Below, one piece after another: positions 6,156-13,220 of a stretch of 13,279 nucleotides of DNA. Source of the DNA: Chloroflexales bacterium. GTDB taxonomy: Bacteria; Chloroflexota; Chloroflexia; Chloroflexales; Chloroflexaceae. How positions within the stretch are numbered: position 1 is the stretch's first letter; each line of letters opens with the position of its first letter. The position numbers were made by a program, and so were the translations under genes. Location of the stretch: positions 1-13,279 of the forward strand of contig JAAXUL010000108.1 of assembly GCA_013336035.1 (NCBI GenBank), read 5' to 3'. The notes beneath the pieces are model-generated. The model was given only the letters and a program-made list of their open reading frames with translations. It did no database searches and had not been told where the DNA came from.

Positions 6156-7199
6156 ATGACACCGCCCCACCCCGAGCCGAACTGGCAGCCGCTTTCACAG
6201 CTCCCGACGATCGTCTGGGCGATCACTGGGATGGCCGACGAGGCGGTGGACATGCTCGGCTCCCTGCGCGAGGCCGCGCCCAAACCTCACGTCCTCGACG
6301 ACGCCACGGTGGATCGGGTCATCAGGCTGTACACCGAGCAGCAGGGCGACCTGTGGCTCTACGAGGAGCAGCTGCGGCGCTGGCAGGCGGGAAAGCTCAC
6401 AGCCGCACAGCGCGTGGAGATCGCAGGGCTCACGCAGCGGCTGGCGGGCCTGCGGGCCAACATCGCCGCCATCCTCGATCTCGCCGCGTACCTCAAGCCC
6501 CGCACGATTGAGGCGGTGCTCGGTCGCTCCGACGAGGAGCTGGCCCTCGACATCCTGACGGGCAACCTCGCCCCGCCGTGGGCAGTGCCGCAGGCGTCGC
6601 CAGCTGGCGGTGGCGCCCCTTCGCCGGAGTCGTCGCCAGCCGAGTCCGACGAGTACGACTTTCTTGATGGCGAGCGCCTGACGACAACCATGCGCGCCCT
6701 GCTCCAGGTCGCCGACTGCTTCGTCAGCCAGGCGCCAATCCCCCACCTGCTGCTGCTCGCACCACTGGCACCTCACGCTGTCCCCGAAGGCTCCGCCGCC
6801 CTCGCCTCGCTGCTCCGCCTCGGCTGGATCACCACGCCCACGCCGATCACAGCTCTGCTCACCTCGCAGAGCCGCGCGTTCCTCGCCACCCGCCACTCCG
6901 AGGAGCAGATCCAGATCACGGCCGTCCAGGCACTCTGCACCACCGTATCTACTCTGATGGGGGCGCGCGATGAGGCGATGCTGCGGCTGGTCGAGCCGCA
7001 CCTGCTGGCGCTGGCCGATGCCTGGCAGCCGCGCAACGACCACTACGCGCTTGCGCTCAATCTGACCGCCGGGACGTACCTCACCGCCTTCGGGGACGCC
7101 CAGCGGGCGCGCCCCTACATGGAGCGGGCCAGCGCTCTCGACGCGGTCCTCGGCACCAGCCCGGCGAGGCCGACGCGCACGCGGCGGGGGCGGCGGTAG
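6156..7199 (+). CDS. Unknown protein divergent from the par operon
   Basis: A 347-residue protein I do not recognise. The ATG at 6156 has GGAG five bases upstream and a promoter at 6091-6119; the frame is open further back to 6051 but without ribosome-site support. The N-terminal part (about 14-138) is helical and charged, with PTIVWAITGMADEAVDMLGSL, PHVLDDATVDRVIRLYTEQQ, LWLYEEQLRRWQ and PRTIEAVLGRSDEELALDIL, and could form a helical bundle. A Gly/Ser/Pro linker (about 147-165) follows, then a second helical region (about 170-330). The Arg-rich tail TRTRRGRR could contact nucleic acid or phosphates. No signal peptide, membrane segment or catalytic motif is seen. Its shared regulatory region with parAB suggests a maintenance or copy-number role, but this is inference. 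Confidence 0.8.
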   Translation: MTPPHPEPNWQPLSQLPTIVWAITGMADEAVDMLGSLREAAPKPHVLDDATVDRVIRLYTEQQGDLWLYEEQLRRWQAGKLTAAQRVEIAGLTQRLAGLRANIAAILDLAAYLKPRTIEAVLGRSDEELALDILTGNLAPPWAVPQASPAGGGAPSPESSPAESDEYDFLDGERLTTTMRALLQVADCFVSQAPIPHLLLLAPLAPHAVPEGSAALASLLRLGWITTPTPITALLTSQSRAFLATRHSEEQIQITAVQALCTTVSTLMGARDEAMLRLVEPHLLALADAWQPRNDHYALALNLTAGTYLTAFGDAQRARPYMERASALDAVLGTSPARPTRTRRGRR

Positions 7200-7290
7200 G
7201 TGCTGGCCTCTGTGGCACATGCCGCTCGCTCACTGTCACGCCCACCCGCCGCCTGCGCCTCCTCTTCCACGGACGGCCGCGACCGTGGCG

Positions 7291-7389
7291 ACCGTCTCCC
7301 AGAGTAGACATGCTGAGACGGTGCGAAAAGCGTGTCTCAATTTATGGCGTATAATAGCATTCTACAGACCCCTAAGATGTTGTGAGACA
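7291..7389. promoter_or_regulatory. Candidate res site and promoter region of the resolvase
   Basis: Four GTCTC/GAGAC half-sites precede the resolvase. ACCGTCTC (7291-7298) and GAGACGGT (7315-7322) are a perfect 8-bp inverted pair spanning about 30 bp, the size of one resolvase-dimer subsite. TGTCTCA (7333-7339) and TGAGACA (7383-7389) are a second, inverted 7-bp pair. The local base composition drops to AT-rich between 7338 and 7365, where TATAAT (7350-7355) is a perfect -10, though no good -35 lies 16-18 bases upstream. Overlap of half-sites with the promoter and ribosome site would allow autoregulation, as in Tn3-type elements. The exact subsite layout is not clear. Confidence 0.5.
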
Positions 7390-7400
7390 TGGAGGAGGCC

Positions 7401-7982
7401 ATGGCGCTCGTAGGCTACGCGCGGGTGAGCTCGGTGGGGCAGAGCCTGGAGGTGCAGCTGGAGAAGCTGAAGCACTGCGACAAGCTCTACCAGGAGCAGC
7501 GCAGCGCGACCGGCAAGCGCCCGAAACTGGCGGCCTGTCTGGAGTATGTGCGCGAGGGCGATACGCTGGTGGTCACCCGGCTGGATCGTCTGGCCCGCTC
7601 GACCCTGCACCTCTGCCAGATCGCCGAGGAGCTACAGCGCAAAGGCGTCCACCTCCAGGTGCTCGACCAGCAGATCCGCACCAACGACGCGACCGGCCGG
7701 CTGCTCTTCCATATGCTCGGCGCCATCGCCCAGTTCGAGACGGAGCTGCGGGCCGAGCGCCAGATGGACGGCATCCAGCTCGCTAAGGCGCGAGGAGTCG
7801 TGTTCGGTCGCAGTAAGCAGCTCACCCCAGCCCAGGTGGCCGAGCTTCAGGAACGGCGTCAGCAGGGCGTGCTCATTCGCACGCTGATGCAGGACTACCA
7901 GATTTCCAAGGCTACGGTCTATCGCTACCTGCACACGGAGGACGCGCCGAAGGAAGGTGTTTCCTCAGCATCACGCCAGTAA
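7401..7982 (+). CDS. Serine recombinase (resolvase/invertase family)
   Basis: A 193-residue small serine recombinase that would cut and rejoin DNA at paired sites, most likely resolving replicon dimers or cointegrates. The catalytic Ser is Ser10 in GYARVSS. The active-site arginines are Arg8, Arg63 and Arg66 (TRLDRLARS), and the long E-helix region carries GAIAQFETELRAER. Residues about 145-185 form the C-terminal helix-turn-helix (LTPAQVAELQERRQQGV...ISKATVYRYL). Length matches Tn3/gamma-delta resolvases (about 185). The ATG at 7401 was chosen because GGAGG (7391-7395) is five bases upstream and the residue numbering then matches the family; an ATG at 7389 would contain the ribosome site. 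No transposase accompanies it here, so a replicon-maintenance role fits better than transposon resolution. Confidence 0.93.
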   Translation: MALVGYARVSSVGQSLEVQLEKLKHCDKLYQEQRSATGKRPKLAACLEYVREGDTLVVTRLDRLARSTLHLCQIAEELQRKGVHLQVLDQQIRTNDATGRLLFHMLGAIAQFETELRAERQMDGIQLAKARGVVFGRSKQLTPAQVAELQERRQQGVLIRTLMQDYQISKATVYRYLHTEDAPKEGVSSASRQ

Positions 7983-8283
7983 GGTTCATGGTGGGGAGGC
8001 TGTGAACGAGCGCGACGAGAGAGGTAGCTGTCACCGCTCTCTCCCTCACTGCTGGTCGAACATAGCGCGCCAGCCCGTTGAAAAAGTCATTTAGGGCATC
8101 AGAAAGCCTTTGCGGGCGTAGGCGCGAGCGCATAATAATGCGGAACGTCTTTGGCGCAACCCGTACTCTGGCAACACTGGAAGGGTCCGCCGCGAGTTTA
8201 TCAACAAGCTGGCGCATTCCCGAGTATTGCCTGGCAGCGCATTGCATCAGCATGCTGTTGCGAGCGGGGACGATGATAGTCAT
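7912..8283 (-). CDS. Doubtful ORF or gene remnant
   Basis: A 123-residue frame with ATG at 8283. No ribosome site precedes it and its 3' end runs 71 bases into the resolvase gene on the other strand. The middle (residues about 24-75, QLVDKLAADPSSVARVRVAP, RLSDALNDFFNGLARY) has a plausible helical composition and mixed codon use unlike the GC-rich neighbours. I recognise no family. It could be a decayed fragment of a foreign gene or chance. Confidence 0.2.
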   Translation of the reverse strand: MTIIVPARNSMLMQCAARQYSGMRQLVDKLAADPSSVARVRVAPKTFRIIMRSRLRPQRLSDALNDFFNGLARYVRPAVRERAVTATSLVALVHSLPTMNLTGVMLRKHLPSARPPCAGSDRP

Positions 8284-8300
8284 GTATCTGCGGCAGCCGC
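7983..8300. other. Low-GC stretch without a convincing gene
   Basis: This 318-base gap lies between the convergent resolvase and regulator genes and is visibly richer in A and T than its neighbours, especially 8078-8290. It contains the near-palindrome GCATCAGCATGCTGTTGC (8244-8261) and the short hairpin CGCATAATAATGCG (8129-8142). A minus-strand frame from 8283 to 7912 is open for 123 codons but lacks a ribosome site and overlaps the resolvase by 71 bases. The stretch may be the remnant of another element or a junction. Confidence 0.4.
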
Positions 8301-8990
8301 TTAGCTAACCACCCGCCGGGGCGTAAAATACACCGGCTCACGATCAACGACGACCCGGGGGATCAGCTGGTGCGTATATGCCACTGCGACCGCCTGGGCG
8401 CGGGTGCGTACGCCGAGCTTCCCAAAGATATTGGCGTAGTGGAACTTGACGGTGGCCTGACTCACACAGAGCCGGTGGCTAATCTCGTGGTTGGAAAGCC
8501 CGTTCGCCAGCAGCGCAAGGACGTCGCGCTCACGGCTGGATAGCCCCTCGGTAGTGCGCGAGCCGGGCTTCATCGTCAGGGCCGCCCGGGTCACCTCCGG
8601 GTCAAAGACTTGCTGCCCCGCCGCGATGCCGCGCAGCGCCTGGGCCAGCGTGAACGGCTGGATGCCCTTGAGCAGAACGCCCTGCACGCCCGCCTGGAGC
8701 ATCTGATAGCTTCCCTCCTCGGTGGCAGCCATCGTGAAGACCACCACCGCGCCTGCGCGTTCCCGTACCAGCCGGCGGAGGGCGTCGGGCCACGCTTGCC
8801 CAAGGTCGTCGCTCTCAATCAGCACGATGTCCGGGGTCCAACTTCGCGCCAGGACGAACGCCTCCTCGCGGTCGAAGGCCGCCCCGACGAACACGATATC
8901 CGGGAAGTTGGCGAGCAGCTGCCGCACCCCGGCGTGGATGATTGGCCTGCTGTCAACCGTCAGTACCCTGATCAGCCCCATCCCAGCCAT
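8301..8990 (-). CDS. LuxR/NarL-type regulator with atypical receiver domain
   Basis: A 229-residue protein. The ATG at 8990 has AAGGAG six bases upstream; the frame extends to 9059 but that stretch overlaps the upstream gene. Residues 7-125 form a receiver-like domain (IRVLTVDSRPIIHAGVRQLL). Residues 150-205 are a LuxR helix-turn-helix (LSSRERDVLALLANGLSNHEISHRLCVSQATVKFHYANIFGKL, split here by description only). The acidic pocket has Asp13 but Ser14, and the phosphoacceptor position in PDIVLIES is Glu59 instead of Asp. The conserved Thr86 and Lys108 remain. Glu often mimics phospho-Asp, so the protein may be constitutively active or respond to something other than a histidine kinase; none is encoded in the window. 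It is the last gene of a probable minus-strand operon, 11 bases after its neighbour. Confidence 0.88.
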   Translation of the reverse strand: MAGMGLIRVLTVDSRPIIHAGVRQLLANFPDIVFVGAAFDREEAFVLARSWTPDIVLIESDDLGQAWPDALRRLVRERAGAVVVFTMAATEEGSYQMLQAGVQGVLLKGIQPFTLAQALRGIAAGQQVFDPEVTRAALTMKPGSRTTEGLSSRERDVLALLANGLSNHEISHRLCVSQATVKFHYANIFGKLGVRTRAQAVAVAYTHQLIPRVVVDREPVYFTPRRVVS

Positions 8991-9001
8991 CAGTCTCTCC
9001 T

Positions 9002-9502
9002 TCAGTCGAACCCGTAGCTGTAGGCGAGGCCCGCGGCCCGGAGGTCGACGATCGACCATTGCAGAATCGGCCAGGCCGACGGGATGATGACGCGGAAGAC
9101 CCAGTGCTCCTCGGTCGACTCGCCGTGCTCCGGCAAAAAGCGATACTCGGGCTGGGCTGTGGTGGCCGGCGTCAGCAGCACCACTCGGGCGTAGGGGTCG
9201 CCCGCCAGCATCGCCCGGAGCACCTCGGCGATCTCCGCAGCGGTGGCGCTGGGGCCAAGCCCGTAGCTCTCGGGGTCGGCCCGCACCACATCGTGCGCCG
9301 AGTCGTGCCCCTGACCCGGGCTACCCTGGGTGTCGCCGAGAAAGGCCTCGATCCCGCGCCGCAGGGCCTCAGCGAAGCGTAAGGCGCTGCCGGGCCGCTG
9401 CTCCAGCGCCGCGACGCCTTCCGCGTCGGCGAGCACCTGAAGATCCGGCAGTCCGAATGTCTCCAGGACCGCGCGCACCATCGGGTCATACTGCTGTTCC
9501 AT
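9002..9502 (-). CDS. Small orphan protein in the regulator operon
   Basis: A 166-residue soluble, acidic protein of unknown family. The ATG at 9502 is preceded by GAGAGGG. The N-terminal half is helical (YDPMVRAVLETFGLPDLQVLADAEGV, EALRRGIEAFL). A Gly/Ser/His linker follows (about 58-70), and the C-terminal half ends in a beta-rich, aromatic segment (about 118-166: PEYRFLPEHG, HWVFRVIIPSAWPILQWSIVDL, GLAYSYGFD). No signal peptide, membrane segment or catalytic motif is evident. It sits 37 bases after the DUF1269 gene and 11 bases before the regulator, so it is probably co-translated with them. Confidence 0.75.
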   Translation of the reverse strand: MEQQYDPMVRAVLETFGLPDLQVLADAEGVAALEQRPGSALRFAEALRRGIEAFLGDTQGSPGQGHDSAHDVVRADPESYGLGPSATAAEIAEVLRAMLAGDPYARVVLLTPATTAQPEYRFLPEHGESTEEHWVFRVIIPSAWPILQWSIVDLRAAGLAYSYGFD

Positions 9503-9539
9503 CTATCCCTCTCGTGCAGGCTCATCACACCAACAGCCC

Positions 9540-11231
9540 TCAGGTGGTGGTTGTCTTCCGGGCAGCTGCCGCCACGTTGCCAGCGGGCCGGCCTCCTGGC
9601 TCCGCACCCACAAAGATGGCGTTGTCCCTGAGGAAGTCGAGGATGAGCCGCTCGACCTCGGCGAAGCGCTCGAGCCGGTAGTCGTCAGCACCCCGGGGCC
9701 GATCCGAGTAGCCGTGCCCGCGCAGGTCGAGGGCCAGGGTCGAGTACCCCGCCCCGTGGAGCGCCGGGTACTGCACCTGCCAGCCCAGGTGGTCGCCGCC
9801 GGCCCCGTGCAGCAGCACGATCGTGTGCGGCCCCCGCCGGCGCCAGTCGACGAAGATGCGCACGCCCGCGCGGGTCGTGATCAGCCGCTGCACATTGGGC
9901 TGTGCCTCGTCGACCGTGCTAAGAGCGGCGCGGCGGCCTGCCTCGATCGCCTGCTCGACCAGCTGCTCGGCCGGGAGGGGCGCGCTGCGCAGGGTTGCGC
10001 CCTGCTCGCGCAGCGCCGCGACGACGGCCTGCGCGCCGTGGTGGTAGACCGAGGCGAGCAGCAGTGCCTTGCCGGCGGGCACGCTCTCCGCGATGCGGCG
10101 CAGGTCGGCGTCACTGTAGGCAAGGTTGACCATGCGCGAGACCGCGGCGCCCGCCAGGGCCCCGAGCAGCCCGCAGACGAGCGCGCCGCCGCCGCCCACG
10201 AGCACCACCCCGACGATAGCCCCGAGGCGGAACCGCGCCTGCCCGGCGTCGGCGCCCTCGTTGACCAGGATGGCGAGGACACCGACCACGACGCCGAGCA
10301 GCCCGAAGATCAGCAGGCCGGCCAACGCGCCGACGCCCAGCCCGAAGCGCGCGCCCTGCCCGGCGGTCAGATCCTCGGTCTGGCGGATCTGGACGCGCCC
10401 ACCGTCTGCGCGGGTGACGATGGCGAGATTCCCGGCGCTCAGCCTGTCGGCGCCGCGTCTGAGACGGGCAAGCTCACGGGCAGCGCGGCGGGCGTGCTCC
10501 GCGCTGTCAAGCTCGGCGACGATCAGATCGCGCTGGCGCGGGTCAACCGGCGCCGCCGCAAGGGCGACGGGCTCGTAGCGTCGCGCTACCACGCCGCCCT
10601 CGCGCTCGTAGGCCTCGGCAGCGAAGCGCGCCGCGTCCCTTGCCTCGGGCGCCGCCGGCGCCGCTGCCCCCGCCGCCGGCCGCATCACGGTGCCGCCCTC
10701 TAGGGCGAGCAGATCGACGATAATCGGGTGATAGCGACTATCCACTCGCGCGACCAGGGCCGCCTGGCCGACGTTCAGCTCCTCGCCGACAGCGTGCAGC
10801 TTACGGTTGGAGATGCCGAAGTTGAGCAGCAGGGCTGCGAGTCCACCCAGCACCGCTCCCCCAAGGGCAGAGGCCAGGGCGGTCAGCCCACTGGTAAAGG
10901 CGGCCACGAGGGCGATGCCGAGCCGCAGTTCGCGCTCGGTGATTGTGCCGCCCACCCCGTCGAGCGAGGAGCCGACCGCGAGCAGCCCGGCCAGGGGCGC
11001 CAGCAGCAGCGCGCCGGCCAGGGCGCCCGCCACCAGCCCGAAGCGCGCCCCGGCCCCGATCCCGAGGTCGCCGTCCTGCTCGAAGCGGATGTCGTCAGCC
11101 GCGGTCCGCGTGACGACGGCGACCGACGGGATGCGGCCCAGCCGCAGCTCGCGCTGCAGCTCACGCAGGGCGCCGCGGGTCTCGCGGGCGGCGCCCGGCC
11201 GGTCGAAGAAGCTGACAATGAGTTCTTGCAT
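9540..11231 (-). CDS. Duplicated DUF1269 membrane protein with truncated alpha/beta-hydrolase tail
   Basis: About 563 residues from the ATG at 11231, where the family's usual MxELIV start falls; GGAGG lies 12 bases upstream. An ATG at 11258 would add nine residues but has no ribosome site. Two DUF1269-like units are present. The first (about 1-175) has ELIVSFFDRPGAARETRGAL, VAVVTRTAADD and glycine-rich hydrophobic hairpins. The second (about 237-430) repeats the pattern with LIVAELDSAEHARRAAREL, NLAIVTRADGG and RQTEDLT. Residues 450-539 are the first part of an alpha/beta hydrolase (TIVLLHGAGGDHLGWQ, LALDLRGHGYSDRP), including the oxyanion HG. The nucleophile elbow, normally GxSxG, reads VGAEPGG, and the protein ends 20 residues later, so the Ser, acid and His of the triad are missing. 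The tail cannot be an active hydrolase. The protein is probably in the inner membrane; its function is unknown. Confidence 0.8.
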   Translation of the reverse strand: MQELIVSFFDRPGAARETRGALRELQRELRLGRIPSVAVVTRTAADDIRFEQDGDLGIGAGARFGLVAGALAGALLLAPLAGLLAVGSSLDGVGGTITERELRLGIALVAAFTSGLTALASALGGAVLGGLAALLLNFGISNRKLHAVGEELNVGQAALVARVDSRYHPIIVDLLALEGGTVMRPAAGAAAPAAPEARDAARFAAEAYEREGGVVARRYEPVALAAAPVDPRQRDLIVAELDSAEHARRAARELARLRRGADRLSAGNLAIVTRADGGRVQIRQTEDLTAGQGARFGLGVGALAGLLIFGLLGVVVGVLAILVNEGADAGQARFRLGAIVGVVLVGGGGALVCGLLGALAGAAVSRMVNLAYSDADLRRIAESVPAGKALLLASVYHHGAQAVVAALREQGATLRSAPLPAEQLVEQAIEAGRRAALSTVDEAQPNVQRLITTRAGVRIFVDWRRRGPHTIVLLHGAGGDHLGWQVQYPALHGAGYSTLALDLRGHGYSDRPRGADDYRLERFAEVERLILDFLRDNAIFVGAEPGGRPAGNVAAAARKTTTT

Positions 11232-11279
11232 CGCGATGGCTACCCTCCGCCTACGCATGGTTGCTTGCCAGGCCCCGGC

Positions 11280-13220
11280 TTAGCGACCCGTCACGGCATC
11301 GATCTGCCGGACCGTCGCCTCGAGGTCGGGGGTCAGTTGCACGCCGAGCGCCTGCTCGAGCGCGTACCCCACCGCGATCAGCTTGGTGTCGGCCAGCTGG
11401 GGGCCAGTGATGTACACGGCGGTCGGCTCGCCCGACTGGGCAACGCGCCCGACCGGGATGGAGATCGCCGGGACGCCGGCAGGCCCGAAGACGGTGTAGA
11501 ACGTGCCGTACATGAGGACATCGACACCCTTGGCCGTCATCACCGCGGCGAGTGACTGATCGGCGATCTCCCTGGCCCCGCGCACAGCAGCGGCGTACTG
11601 CTCGGCGGTGATGGCGATGGCGGCCGCATCCTCGACGTGGCGTTGCCCGTAGGGCGCGCGGGCCGCCGCGTCCTCATTCACGATGGCGACAGCGTCGGCC
11701 AGGGAGCTGATCGGCGCGGGCTGGGGCACACCGCTGAAGAAGCGGCTGATCCCGTCGTGGAAGCCGTAGCGAATCAGGGCGGAGTGGATGCCTGGGAGGC
11801 TCGGCGGCAGCTCGCTCTCCTTGATGATGACGACCTCGATCCCCTGCTTTTCCAGGGCCGCGATCACCTGCTGCGTCGCCGCCTGCACCAAGGGACCACC
11901 CAGATCCATGGCCTCCTGCTGCGCCTCCGCCGGGAGGGCCGCGAAGTCCTGCCCGACCCGCTGGAGCGTGGTGCTGATTGTGCTGTCGAACTGCACCACG
12001 CCAACGCGCAGCTTGCGTGCCTCGTCGAGCGAGAGGTACTGGGTGAAGTCGGTGCCGGCGAGAGCCTCGGCGCTGGCCGCGCTCGGGTCGCTCGAGTCAG
12101 AGGACGCGGCCAGGGCGGTCAGCAGCACGGCCACGTCGGTCACCGAGCGGCCCATGGGGCCGGCAGTGTCAAGGGTCGGCTCGAGCGGGATGATGTAGTC
12201 GCCGCTGACCAGGCCCTTGCTCGGGCGCATGCCAACCACACCATTGATGCGTGCCGGCTGCAGCAGCGAGCCGGCTGTCTCCGAGCCGACGCTCACCGTG
12301 GTCAGCTCGGCGGCGACCGAGGCAGCCGAGCCGGAGCTGGAGCCGAGCGTGTCGTAGGGGCCGTGGGGGTTGCGGGTCTGCCCGCCCAGCGCTGAGAAGC
12401 CGCTCGGCATGCAGGGATCGGTGTAGTTGGCCCACTCCGAGAGGTTGTTCTTGCCAAGGATGATTGCACCCGCGTCACGCAGCCGCGCGACCAGGAAGGC
12501 GTCGCGGTCGGCCTGCCAGTCTTTCAGGGCGTAGTTGCCGGCGGTGGTATGCATGGGGCCCGCTGTGGCGATGTTATCCTTCAGCAACACCGGGATACCG
12601 TGTAGTGGGCCGTGGATCTTGCCGGCTGCGCGCTCGGCGTCGAGGTCCTGGGCGATCGTGAGCGCCTCGGGGTTCAGCTCGATCACGGTGTTCAGACGGC
12701 CCTCGTCGTAGCGCTGGATGCGCGCGAGGTAGTAGAGCGTCAGCTGCTCGGCGCTGAGCTGGCCGCCCGCCATCAGGGCCTGGATCTCAGGGACGGTCTT
12801 GCCGTCGATCGCCGCGTCGATCTGCGCCGCCTGCTCGGGGCTGAAGTTGAGCAGCGCCGTGCTGAACGGGCCAAAGTCGAGCGGGCGCTTCACGCTGGTC
12901 GGCGGGTCGGGCCGAGGGAAGCTTGGCGTTGGGCAGGTGGCGAGCATCGGTCCAAAGAGCGCCTGGTACTCCTGGTAGAGCGCCACCGTCGCCTGGATAT
13001 CGGCCTCGGACTCGGCGCCGGGCTCTGGGATTGCGGTGTTTGACGCTTGCATCACGGTTGGCTCCTGGGCGGCGGTCGTGGTGGCGGCTGGACCTTGAGT
13101 GGCGGCCGCGGCGGCGGCCGGCTCCTGGGTGACGGTCGTAGGCGTCGGGGTAGCGGCCGGTCGCCCACAGGCGGCCAGCAGAACGACGACGAGCAGCACG
13201 AGGGTCGAATGCTTCATCAT
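11280..13220 (-). CDS. Secreted lipoprotein amidase (amidase-signature family)
   Basis: A 646-residue protein that hydrolyses a C-N amide bond of an unknown substrate outside the cytoplasm. A signal peptide ends in the lipobox LLAAC, with Cys18 the lipidation site. A Thr/Pro/Ala/Gln linker (about 20-70) follows, typical of surface lipoproteins. The amidase domain (about 130-640) shows the Ser-cisSer-Lys triad: Lys214 in GIPVLLKDNIAT, Ser295 in GSSSGSAAS and Ser318 in GSETAGS. It then has PARINGVVGMRPSKGLVS and a C-terminal FGPAGVPAISIPVG. It is close in layout to long secreted amidases annotated as GatA-like, but there is no GatB or GatC, so a tRNA role is unlikely. GGAAG lies four bases upstream of the ATG at 13220; an ATG at 13217 is also possible. 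It leads the minus-strand operon. Confidence 0.92.
   Translation of the reverse strand: MMKHSTLVLLVVVLLAACGRPAATPTPTTVTQEPAAAAAATQGPAATTTAAQEPTVMQASNTAIPEPGAESEADIQATVALYQEYQALFGPMLATCPTPSFPRPDPPTSVKRPLDFGPFSTALLNFSPEQAAQIDAAIDGKTVPEIQALMAGGQLSAEQLTLYYLARIQRYDEGRLNTVIELNPEALTIAQDLDAERAAGKIHGPLHGIPVLLKDNIATAGPMHTTAGNYALKDWQADRDAFLVARLRDAGAIILGKNNLSEWANYTDPCMPSGFSALGGQTRNPHGPYDTLGSSSGSAASVAAELTTVSVGSETAGSLLQPARINGVVGMRPSKGLVSGDYIIPLEPTLDTAGPMGRSVTDVAVLLTALAASSDSSDPSAASAEALAGTDFTQYLSLDEARKLRVGVVQFDSTISTTLQRVGQDFAALPAEAQQEAMDLGGPLVQAATQQVIAALEKQGIEVVIIKESELPPSLPGIHSALIRYGFHDGISRFFSGVPQPAPISSLADAVAIVNEDAAARAPYGQRHVEDAAAIAITAEQYAAAVRGAREIADQSLAAVMTAKGVDVLMYGTFYTVFGPAGVPAISIPVGRVAQSGEPTAVYITGPQLADTKLIAVGYALEQALGVQLTPDLEATVRQIDAVTGR

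Noticed and set aside
6195..7220. 341-codon minus-strand frame opposite the unknown gene
   Set aside because: Arg/Gly/Gln-rich shadow composition. The plus frame has promoter, ribosome site and balanced helical protein composition.
7200..8300. Transposon ends or a transposase next to the resolvase
   Set aside because: No transposase motif and no clear terminal inverted repeats or target duplication were found; the resolvase stands alone.
9714..11555. Two long plus-strand frames (9714-10703 and 10728-11555) opposite the DUF1269 and amidase genes
   Set aside because: Both are explained as high-GC antisense frames; the minus frames have DUF1269 repeats and amidase catalytic motifs.
11637..12395. 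Plus-strand frame opposite the amidase
   Set aside because: It lies opposite the amidase catalytic core and shows no motif of its own.
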